Assembly (NCBI GenBank): GCA_965217725.1
Contig: OZ244564.1
Coordinates: forward strand, 2,976,001-3,040,000
Length of the DNA: 64,000 nt
Direction of reading: 5' to 3'
Source of the DNA: VXRN01 sp965217725
Lineage (GTDB): Bacteria > Chloroflexota > Dehalococcoidia > Lucifugimonadales > UBA1123
The notes beneath the pieces are model-generated. The model was given only the letters and a program-made list of their open reading frames with translations, ran no database searches and was not told where the DNA came from. The position numbers and the translations under genes were made by a program. How positions within the stretch are numbered: the stretch's first letter is position 1; every line of letters starts with the position of its first letter. Of the stretch, positions 50,944 through 58,385 are shown piece by piece.

Positions 50944-52779
50944 ATGAAGATCGCCGTTTGCATTAAGCAGGTGCCTGTCGTCTCGATGCTCAAGTTCGAC
51001 AACGAGACGCGGCGCGTGGTGCGTGAGGGCGTACCGAACGAGGTCAATCCGTACGACGTGCTGTCGCTGTCGCTTGCCACACGACTCGGCAGGGAGCATG
51101 GAGCAGAGGTGGTCGCGCTCACCATGGGGCCGCCGCAGGCGTCGGAGGCGCTCGTCCAGGCGCTTGCGATGGGAGCGGACCGCGCTGTGCATCTCAACGA
51201 TCGCGCATTCGCCGGGTCGGACACGCTCGCCACCTCCAGAGCTCTTGCGCTGGCCCTGGAGCGCGAGCGGCCCGACCTCATCATCTGCGGACGCAACAGC
51301 ACGGACGCCGAGACCGGACAGGTCGGCCCGGAAGTCGCCGAGATGCTCGGACTGTCGCAGATCACGGCTGTGTCCAAGCTCGACGTGGACCCGGCGGCAA
51401 ACGCGATAACCGCGACGCGGCTGACCGACGAGGGCTATCAGGAGCTGGAGTGTCCGCTTCCGGCGCTGGTGACCATCACCGACGGCGCGGCAGAGGAGGT
51501 CTATCCGAGGCGAGAGCAGATGGAGGAGGCGTCTTCGAGGCCGATCCAGCAGCTATCCGCCGCCGATCTGACCGACGATACGTCGGTATTTGGGCTGGAC
51601 GGCTCGCCGACATGGGTCGATGAGATCTTCTCCCTGGAGTCGACAAGACTCGGCACGGTTGTCAGGGACGTCCCGACCCAGGAGGCGGTGACGCAGCTCA
51701 TGGAGTTCCTGGATGAGCGAGGTGTGTTCGACGGCGAGGCTTCATCCCGTGCCGGCGCAGCCGCCAGGGGGCCGAGACTGGAGCGCGGGCCGCAGGGCGC
51801 GATCTGGGTAGTCGCGGAGGTCACCGGCGAAACGGTGCGGCCCGTGACGCTGGAGCTTCTCGGACGCGCGCGCGATCTGGCGGCGGAGATAGGCACCAGT
51901 GTCGAGGCCGTCCTGATAGGAGACGACAACGAGGGCCGCATCCGCGAGCTGACCGCGTACGGGGCGGACACGGTGCACGTCGCAGGCATCGCCGAGATCG
52001 CCGAGTACGACACCGAGACGCACACCGCCGCGCTCACGGCGGCGATCAGCGCTCACTCACCCTTCGCGGTGCTGGTGCCGTCCACGGCGAACGGGCGCGA
52101 CCTGGCGGCGCGTGTGGCGGGAAGGCTGGAGCTTGGCCTCACGGGGGACTGCGTGGGCCTCGACATAGACGACGCCGGACGGCTCTCGCAGCTCAAGCCC
52201 GCGTTCGGGGGGAGCATCGTCGCGCCGATCCTGTCGCGCACGCTGCCCAACATGGCGACCGTGCGGCCCGGCATCCTGACGGCGTGCGAGCCCGACGAGT
52301 CGATCGAACCGTTGGTCAACCGTATCGAAGTCAGATCCGACGCCGCGTCCGGAGTCAGGGTGCTGAAGAGCGTGTCGGACGAGTCGGCAGAGGGCGCGGA
52401 GCTGGAACGCGCGGCGCGGATAGTGTCGGTCGGAAAGGGCATAGGCGGGCCTGAGAACCTCGGGCCGATACGCGACCTCGCGGCGGCGCTCGGTGCGTCC
52501 ATCGGCACGACGCGAGACGTGGCCGACCTTGGATGGCTGCCTCGCCAGTACCAGATAGGGCTGTCCGGCAAGGCAGTCGCGCCCAATTTGTACGTGGCGG
52601 TCGCGCTGCGCGGGCCTTTCAACCACACGGTCGGCATCCAGCGGTCGGGAACGATCGTCGCGATCAACAACAGCGCCCGGTCGCAGATATTCCGCGCGTC
52701 GGACTTCGGAATACTCGGAGACTGGACGGAGATAGTGCCGGAGCTTACGAGCGCGGTCATACGCCGTCTGAGCGTGTGA
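50944..52779 (+). CDS. electron transfer flavoprotein, fused beta-alpha subunits
   Basis: 611 residues. Residues 1-~255 are an EtfB (MKIAVCIKQVPVV, VNPYDVLSLSLATRL, GADRAVHL, DLIICGRNSTDAETGQVGPEVAEML). A linker of ~25 residues leads to an EtfA from ~290 (IWVVAEVTGETVRPVTLELLGRARDLA; FAD-binding SVGKGIGGPENLG, GLSGKAVAPNLYVAVALRGPFNHTVGIQRSGTIVAINN). EtfB and EtfA are usually separate genes. It carries electrons from acyl-CoA dehydrogenases or similar enzymes to the quinone pool; the enoyl-CoA hydratase at 31628 may belong to the same metabolism. Confidence 0.93.
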   Translation: MKIAVCIKQVPVVSMLKFDNETRRVVREGVPNEVNPYDVLSLSLATRLGREHGAEVVALTMGPPQASEALVQALAMGADRAVHLNDRAFAGSDTLATSRALALALERERPDLIICGRNSTDAETGQVGPEVAEMLGLSQITAVSKLDVDPAANAITATRLTDEGYQELECPLPALVTITDGAAEEVYPRREQMEEASSRPIQQLSAADLTDDTSVFGLDGSPTWVDEIFSLESTRLGTVVRDVPTQEAVTQLMEFLDERGVFDGEASSRAGAAARGPRLERGPQGAIWVVAEVTGETVRPVTLELLGRARDLAAEIGTSVEAVLIGDDNEGRIRELTAYGADTVHVAGIAEIAEYDTETHTAALTAAISAHSPFAVLVPSTANGRDLAARVAGRLELGLTGDCVGLDIDDAGRLSQLKPAFGGSIVAPILSRTLPNMATVRPGILTACEPDESIEPLVNRIEVRSDAASGVRVLKSVSDESAEGAELERAARIVSVGKGIGGPENLGPIRDLAAALGASIGTTRDVADLGWLPRQYQIGLSGKAVAPNLYVAVALRGPFNHTVGIQRSGTIVAINNSARSQIFRASDFGILGDWTEIVPELTSAVIRRLSV

Positions 52780-52833
52780 TAAGATCAGCCCGCAGGACCG
52801 TCTTATACATATCCGATAGCTGGAGGTTTTCGT

Positions 52834-53037
52834 ATGGCAGAAGTATCAATCACCCCCCGCGCGAACGGCCCACTCATGATCCAGGGGAACTTCAAGATCG
52901 TGGACGCCCAGGGCAACGAGTACTCCGTTGAGGGCGATGTCGTGACGCTCTGCCGCTGCGGTCAGAGCGACAACAAGCCGTTCTGCGACGGCACCCACCG
53001 CCCCTCAGGCTTCGAGGCCGACAGCGAGGCGAGGTAG
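52834..53037 (+). CDS. CDGSH iron-sulfur domain protein
   Basis: 67 residues; TGGAGG ahead of the ATG. LCRCGQSDNKPFCDGTH is the CDGSH signature: three Cys and one His (Cys-x-Cys...Cys-x3-His) that bind a [2Fe-2S] cluster. Such proteins serve in redox or cluster transfer. It follows the Etf gene by 54 bases and may share its transcript. Confidence 0.93.
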   Translation: MAEVSITPRANGPLMIQGNFKIVDAQGNEYSVEGDVVTLCRCGQSDNKPFCDGTHRPSGFEADSEAR

Positions 53038-53273
53038 AAGTCCGCTTCTCCACTCCTCGAAGGGAGTGGAGAGTGGTAAAACATCACCCCCGTGAGTCCT
53101 TGTCAGCCCAATGCGCGGTTGCGACATGGACCAACGGGGGTGAACCATTTTCCAAGGGATGCGCAGGCGGGGACACCCTCATTCCGAACAGATGCGGTAA
53201 TATGGCGCGAATGCGACGCAATTCGTCACAAGAAGGCAGTCAACCTGTGCTAGAATCGAGACGGGAGGGGAGC

Positions 53274-54116
53274 ATGACGACCAGACCCGTGAACACAGCT
53301 TCCACCACCGATCTCACTGAGGTCTTCTACCCCGAATCGGACGGTATGCCTTTGGCCGACGGATATTTCCAAGACCCTCTGTTCCGTGAGATCCTGTCCA
53401 TATTCGAACTATACTACCTTGACAGCCCAAGCACCGCAGTGAGCGGCAACACTTTCGTCTACTACGAGGAGGGCAACTCCCAACGCTGGGTGTCCCCCGA
53501 CTGCTACATAGCTCTCGACATCAGCATGGAGTCGATAGAGAGATTCAACACCTACCGCATATGGGAGGTGGGCAAGCCGCCGGACTTCGTGCTGGAGATA
53601 GGCTCTCCGAGCACAGCGACTACAGATCTGGGCCGTAAGCGGGAATTGTACGCTGAGCTGGGAATAGGGGAATACTGGCGCTTCGACTCGACTGGCGGCG
53701 ACTTCTACCGGGAGCCTCTGGTGGGCGAGCGGTTGGTGGAAGGCGAGTATCGACGCCTGGAGTTGGAGCGTGAGCCGGGCGGTCGGGTGCGCGGACACAG
53801 TGAAGTCCTGGGGCTGGACATCTGTTGGGAGGATGGACACCTGCGTGTCTACGATCCCGCGGCGGACAAGTGGCTGCCAAATTACTGGGATGTCTATGCC
53901 TGGGCAGATGCGGAGCAAGCCGCCAGAGAGTCCGCCGAAACTCTGGTCGATACGGAGCGAACCGCCAGAGAATCCGCCGAAACTCTGGCCGATGAGGAAC
54001 GAGCTGCCAGAGAGTCCGCTGAAGCTCGCGCTCATGAAGAGAGATCGGCCAGAGAATCCGCCGAAGCGCGGCTGGCCGCGATGGAGGCCGAGCTAAGGCG
54101 ACTGCGTGGTGAGTAG
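53274..54116 (+). CDS. Uma2 family nuclease-like protein with repetitive tail, copy 6
   Basis: 280 residues from ATG 53274 with GGGAGGGG upstream. Core: VSPDCYIALDI, PPDFVLEIGSPSTATTDLGRKRELYAELGIGEYWRFDSTGG. Tail from ~205: five units built on (A/T)ARESAE(T/A)L(A/V)D-x-E, DNA repeats at 53920-54060, then LAAMEAELRRLRGE. Closest to copy 3 (17318), but the tail repeats have different sequence, so the tails expanded separately. It converges on the liv operon, nine bases from livF's stop. Confidence 0.87.
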   Translation: MTTRPVNTASTTDLTEVFYPESDGMPLADGYFQDPLFREILSIFELYYLDSPSTAVSGNTFVYYEEGNSQRWVSPDCYIALDISMESIERFNTYRIWEVGKPPDFVLEIGSPSTATTDLGRKRELYAELGIGEYWRFDSTGGDFYREPLVGERLVEGEYRRLELEREPGGRVRGHSEVLGLDICWEDGHLRVYDPAADKWLPNYWDVYAWADAEQAARESAETLVDTERTARESAETLADEERAARESAEARAHEERSARESAEARLAAMEAELRRLRGE

Positions 54117-54125
54117 CAGCTGAGG

Positions 54126-54872
54126 CTAGGCGTCTTCGGGCGCGCTGTACTGGCCGAGGAAGACGCGGGTCAGTATGTCGGTGTCCCTCACGGACTGCGG
54201 AGTGCCGCCGTGTACGACCCTCCCCCTGTCCAGGACGTAGGCGCGGTCAACTATATCCAGGACGCCCTTGATATTGTGCTCCACGACCAGGATCGTAGTG
54301 TTGAGCCTGTCGCTGATCTCGGAGACCTTCTGAAAGACCTCGCTGACCACTATTGGCGCGAGGCCCAGCGTCGGCTCGTCGAGCAGAAGCACCTCCGGCC
54401 CGGCCATGAGTCCCCGACCGAGAGCCAGCATCTGCTGCTGTCCACCCGACATCTGACTCGCGAGGTCGCCGCGCTTCTGGTGCAGTACCGGGAACAGCTC
54501 CATGACCGAGTCCAGACGCCGGTCCTTCTCGGCCGGGTCGTTGAGATATAGGCAGCCCATTTCGAGGTTCTCCTCGACGGTGAGGTGAGTGAACACCCGC
54601 CTGCCCTGCGGGACGAACGCGATGCCCTCTTTCACGATCTCGTGCGTGGCTGCCGCCAAGAGCTTCTGACGCCAGTACACCTCTCCGCCGACCACCGGGG
54701 CCAGACCCATTATGGCCTTGAGAACGGTGGACTTCCCCGCACCGTTGGGGCCCATCACCGCGACCGCCTCTCCCCTGCGCACGCCGAGCGATATCTGGTC
54801 CAGCGCGACCACCGCGCCGTAGTGGACCGATATATCGACCAGGTCCAGCAGTCTTATTTCTTCATCAATCAC
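54126..54872 (-). CDS. livF: branched-chain amino-acid-type ABC transporter ATPase, LivF
   Basis: 248 residues from GTG 54872. Walker A GPNGAGKST, Q-loop FVPQGRRVF, signature MSGGQQQMLALGRGL, Walker B LLLDEPTLGLAP, switch VVEHN. RRVFTHLTVEENL is typical of LivF. Last gene of the operon; powers import with LivG, LivH, LivM. A 105-base gap holding a palindromic repeat separates it from livG. Confidence 0.92.
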   Translation of the reverse strand: MIDEEIRLLDLVDISVHYGAVVALDQISLGVRRGEAVAVMGPNGAGKSTVLKAIMGLAPVVGGEVYWRQKLLAAATHEIVKEGIAFVPQGRRVFTHLTVEENLEMGCLYLNDPAEKDRRLDSVMELFPVLHQKRGDLASQMSGGQQQMLALGRGLMAGPEVLLLDEPTLGLAPIVVSEVFQKVSEISDRLNTTILVVEHNIKGVLDIVDRAYVLDRGRVVHGGTPQSVRDTDILTRVFLGQYSAPEDA

Positions 54873-54927
54873 TGTTCACTACCACCACTTCCGGGACGTG
54901 TTGCCCAATGCTCAAAAGGTATTCCAA

Positions 54928-54960
54928 CTCTGGATTCCGGCCTGCGCCGGAATGACGGAT
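54928..54960. repeat. dispersed palindrome GGATTCCGGCC...GCCGGAATGACGG
   Basis: CTGGATTCCGGCCTGCGCCGGAATGACGG, one hairpin copy of the CATTCCGGC family, inserted between livG and livF. Confidence 0.85.
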
Positions 54961-54977
54961 GGAAGATGACGACAGTA

Positions 54978-55739
54978 CTATGTCCCCAGGTACGCATCTA
55001 TCACCTCTTCGCGGGCGAGGACGTCTCCGACTTCTCCCTCAGCGAGCAGCCTGCCGCTGTCGAGCACGATCAGATGGTCGGTCAGCTCCCGGACGATGTC
55101 CATGTTGTGGGAGATGAAGATGATCGAGCGGTCGTCGTCCCGCATGAGTCGCATTATGTCCTTGACCTTCTCCAGCATCTGGGGAAACAAGCCAGCGAAC
55201 GGCTCGTCGAACAGGTAGGTGTTGACCTCCAATGCCATAGCGCGGCCAATCTCAAGCAGCTTGCGCTGGCCGTATGACAGGTCCATGGCGAGCGAGTCCC
55301 GCTTCTCCCACATCCCGACGTTCTCAAGAATGCTCTGCGCCTTATCTCGGTGGCTCTGCTTGCCCCGCTCCAGCAGCGCGCGGAACGGACGCCTCTCGGT
55401 CAGCACCACCATTATGTTGTCCCACACGCTGATCTGGTCGAACAGCCGGACCTCCTGAAACGTGCGGGTGATGCCGTGCTCGGGAGTCTCGTGGGCTCTG
55501 ACGACCCTGAGTCCGACGCCGTCTATGATGACTATTCCGCCGTCCAGAGGCAGCGTGCCGCTGAGCAGGTTCACGAGGGTCGATTTGCCCGAGCCGTTGG
55601 GGCCGACGATGCTGGTCATCCCGGTCCGGGGGATGGAGATGGAAAGCTGGTCGACGGCTCTGACGGCGCCGAAGTGCTTGGAGATCTCGGAGGTCTCCAG
55701 AACGAAGTCGTCGGAGACTCCGGTTTGGGTCGCGGTCAT
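54978..55739 (-). CDS. livG: branched-chain amino-acid-type ABC transporter ATPase, LivG
   Basis: 253 residues from ATG 55739, which overlaps the livM stop by ATGA. Walker A GPNGSGKST, TRTFQEVRLF (LivG Q-loop), signature LSYGQRKLLEIGRA, Walker B YLFDEPFAGLFP, ISHNMD switch. The Walker B Phe (usually LLLDEP) and FP for NP are small deviations. The longer open frame reading back to 56444 overlaps livM and is not the protein. Confidence 0.92.
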   Translation of the reverse strand: MTATQTGVSDDFVLETSEISKHFGAVRAVDQLSISIPRTGMTSIVGPNGSGKSTLVNLLSGTLPLDGGIVIIDGVGLRVVRAHETPEHGITRTFQEVRLFDQISVWDNIMVVLTERRPFRALLERGKQSHRDKAQSILENVGMWEKRDSLAMDLSYGQRKLLEIGRAMALEVNTYLFDEPFAGLFPQMLEKVKDIMRLMRDDDRSIIFISHNMDIVRELTDHLIVLDSGRLLAEGEVGDVLAREEVIDAYLGT

Positions 55740-56785
55740 AGCTTGTACCTCCCAACCAGGCCCTGCGGCCTGAACAGCATCAGCAGCACCAGGAGTAATC
55801 CCAGCACCACCTGTCGGGCCTGGCCGATGTACTCGACAGGCATGAACGGCAGGAAGCGCATACCCTCTTCGAGCAGGACGAACGCCATCGCGCCGAGCAG
55901 GGAGCCCCAGATCGTGGCGAGTCCGCCCAGGATCACTATGGATATCAGCAGAATCGATTCGAGCAGGATGAACGAGAAGGGGTCTATGAAGCTGGTCCAG
56001 CTGCTGAACAGGCCGCCCGCAAGGCCCGCCATCATTGCCGATATGACCCATATAGCGAGCTTGTACTGGGTCACCCGGTATCCGAAGACTTCTATCGCTT
56101 CCTCGTCCTCCCGGATGGCGGTGAGTACCCTCCCGAACGAAGAGGTCACTATGAACCACGCTATCAGCATGACCACTGCCAGGAGTACCAGCGCAAATAT
56201 AAGGAACTCGAGCTCGCCGTCGAGTACCCAGCCTCCTATCTCGGGCCGGGCGATCTCGTGGATTCCGAACGCGCCCCTTGTGAGGCCCCGCCAGTTCAGG
56301 AACACGTTGAATGCGATGATCGCGAATCCGAACGAGACGAGCACGTAGATGTCGTCCCTGAAACGGTTGAACACGACTCCCACAACGATTGCGACCAGCC
56401 CCGCCAGGAGCACGCTGACTGGAAGCGCGGCGAAGAAGGGCCACGCAAAGGTTGGTATCGCCTCGGTGCGAAGCTGCTCATAGGCTGGGTTAGAGCTGAG
56501 GATCGCCATTGCGTAGGCGCCGATGCCGAAGAAGCCGATGTGCCCCACCGACAGCAGGCCGGTGAATCCGACGACGAGGTTCAGGCTAACGGCAAGTATG
56601 GCCCAGATGGCGAAGACCGTCCCCACCGTGATGGCAAATCCGACGCCCTGCCACAGCATGAATCCGATGGCCCATGCGATGACGAACAGGTTAGCCCACA
56701 GTTGGACATTGCCCCTGGACGACTGCCAGAAGCTCTTGGGATCGCTGAACAGGGTCGCGAAGTCCCTGAAGAGCTGTTTGTTCAT
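55736..56785 (-). CDS. livM: branched-chain amino-acid-type ABC transporter permease, LivM
   Basis: 349 residues from ATG 56785 (GGAATAAAG upstream; earlier in-frame TTG codons exist). About nine hydrophobic segments. LVVGFTGLLSVGHIGFFGIGAYAMAIL is the LivM N-terminal signature and AIREDEEAIEVFGYRVTQYKLAIWVISAMMAGLAGGLFS is the cytoplasmic EAA-like loop that contacts the ATPase. Inner-membrane permease subunit. Confidence 0.92.
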   Translation of the reverse strand: MNKQLFRDFATLFSDPKSFWQSSRGNVQLWANLFVIAWAIGFMLWQGVGFAITVGTVFAIWAILAVSLNLVVGFTGLLSVGHIGFFGIGAYAMAILSSNPAYEQLRTEAIPTFAWPFFAALPVSVLLAGLVAIVVGVVFNRFRDDIYVLVSFGFAIIAFNVFLNWRGLTRGAFGIHEIARPEIGGWVLDGELEFLIFALVLLAVVMLIAWFIVTSSFGRVLTAIREDEEAIEVFGYRVTQYKLAIWVISAMMAGLAGGLFSSWTSFIDPFSFILLESILLISIVILGGLATIWGSLLGAMAFVLLEEGMRFLPFMPVEYIGQARQVVLGLLLVLLMLFRPQGLVGRYKL

Positions 56786-56811
56786 CAACAATTCTTTATT
56801 CCTTCAAGCAC

Positions 56812-56897
56812 CTACCCGTTATTCCGGCGAAGGCCGGAATCCAGCCTTTTCACCCTCACCCCAGCCCTCTGGGAGAGGGGGTTATGCAAAGGTCTCC
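56812..56897. repeat. repeat cluster between livH and livM
   Basis: ATTCCGGCGAAGGCCGGAATCCAG, then CACCCTCACCCCAGCCCTCTGGGAGAGGGGG, then GTTATGCAAAGGTCTCC, the last matching the end of the 19319-19485 element. Three dispersed repeat types lie side by side. Confidence 0.85.
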
Positions 56898-56938
56898 TGA
56901 CCATGTCCTGCACTTGCCTCGCCTCTGACAATACTGGT

Positions 56939-58288
56939 CTACTTTCTGGGTAGCAGGCCGTTGGGCCAGAACGACAGGAAGAGTATGAGAAGTACGAACG
57001 AGATGGCGTCTTTCCACTCTCCGGCCAGATCCCAGATGCCGAACTGTTCGATGAGTCCCAGCACGAATCCTCCGACGATCGCTCCGTAGATGTTCCCGAT
57101 TCCGCCGACCACCGAGGCGATCCAGCCTTTCAGAAGCAGCAGCAGGCCCATCCTGGGCTGAATGGCCGTGTCGTGTCCGCTGAGCACGCCGGCTGCGGAA
57201 GCGTATATGGCTCCTATAAAGAAGACGACGGCGATGACCACCGTCGTGTTGATCCCCACGACCTTCGATACTTCTTCGTCGTCCCCGATCGCTCTCACTG
57301 CCTTCCCGAAGGAGGTCTTCTTCAATAGAAAGAGAAGAAAGACGAACCCGACGAGGGCGACGGCGATGGTGAATACATTGAACCCCTTAATGTTTGCGCC
57401 CGCGATCTTCAAGGGGGCGCTGCCGAAGGCGTCAGGCAGTGGGCGCGGCGCGCTCTGGAATATGATCGTGGTAAACGCCGTGATGGCCAGCAGGATGCCC
57501 AGCGTGGCCACGAGCATGACCAGCGGAGACCTGGCCCGCTCTCGCATGTACACGTACAGCCCCCTGTACAGCGCCAGCCCGACTATGCCGGCCAGAAGAC
57601 AGGAGACGCCCCAGCTAAGGTACAGCCCGGAGCCGGGGGAGTCCGCCACGAGGAGACCGCAGTACGCTCCTAGTGCGACTCCGGCTATTGCGCCCACGAC
57701 CAGGACCGGGATGGCACTGGCCCTTGGGAACACGCTCCTGTATCCAGCATGGAGGACCCACACGACAGCCACAGTCACGAGCACGCCGACGGCCGGACTG
57801 AGAACCGTGTGGATATTGGCCGGGTAGCCAAGCACGAAGCCCATGTACACACCGGCCGCCGCGCCGATCAGCAGGCCGACGGCCCGAACAACGGTCGGGT
57901 TGAAGCGGCTCCTCAGGCGGGAGCCGAAGCTCGCATGGAACGACCACGCGACGACTCCGGCGGTCACCACCGCGAACAGGATATTGAGGATAGGCTCGTT
58001 GACCTCGTAGCGCCCGCCCAGAGTATCGTGTGAGCGGAGGTAGAAGACGCTGTATGCGCCGAGCGCGGCCGCTGCGCCATAGTACAGGTCGAAGAACCAG
58101 ACCGTGCTGTACACCAGCGTGAATCCCATTGCGAGCAGGGCATACACGGCGCCGACGGCAAGGCCGTTGAAGGCGAACTGCATGGCCTGGTCAGGGGACT
58201 GGGTGATCTTCCAGCCGACGTAGAGCACGACCAGCGCAGTCAGTACGATTGCCAGGGTCGCGCTACGGCGACCGCGGTATCTGAGCAA
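56939..58288 (-). CDS. livH: branched-chain amino-acid-type ABC transporter permease, LivH with large insertion
   Basis: 449 residues (LivH is normally about 290-300). N-terminal LivH core: FNGLAVGAVYALLAMGFTLVYSTVWFFDLYYGAAAALGAYSVF (~40-82). Then ~135 extra residues (~86-222) add several hydrophobic segments (LNILFAVVTAGVVAWSF, AVGLLIGAAAGVYMGFVLG, GVLVTVAVVWVLHAG, VLVVGAIAGVALGAYCG). The normal core resumes at LLAGIVGLALYRGLYVYMRERARSPLVMLVATLGI and includes KAVRAIGDDEEVSKVVGIN. TTG start; no better start found. Confidence 0.88.
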   Translation of the reverse strand: MLRYRGRRSATLAIVLTALVVLYVGWKITQSPDQAMQFAFNGLAVGAVYALLAMGFTLVYSTVWFFDLYYGAAAALGAYSVFYLRSHDTLGGRYEVNEPILNILFAVVTAGVVAWSFHASFGSRLRSRFNPTVVRAVGLLIGAAAGVYMGFVLGYPANIHTVLSPAVGVLVTVAVVWVLHAGYRSVFPRASAIPVLVVGAIAGVALGAYCGLLVADSPGSGLYLSWGVSCLLAGIVGLALYRGLYVYMRERARSPLVMLVATLGILLAITAFTTIIFQSAPRPLPDAFGSAPLKIAGANIKGFNVFTIAVALVGFVFLLFLLKKTSFGKAVRAIGDDEEVSKVVGINTTVVIAVVFFIGAIYASAAGVLSGHDTAIQPRMGLLLLLKGWIASVVGGIGNIYGAIVGGFVLGLIEQFGIWDLAGEWKDAISFVLLILFLSFWPNGLLPRK

Positions 58289-58385
58289 ATGATCCCTCGA
58301 AGCGAGATGGGTGTACAGGTCGAATGTAGCGTGGGACCGGCTCGAGAAGGTCTCGAACTGGCCCCACGAATTTCACGGAAATCTA

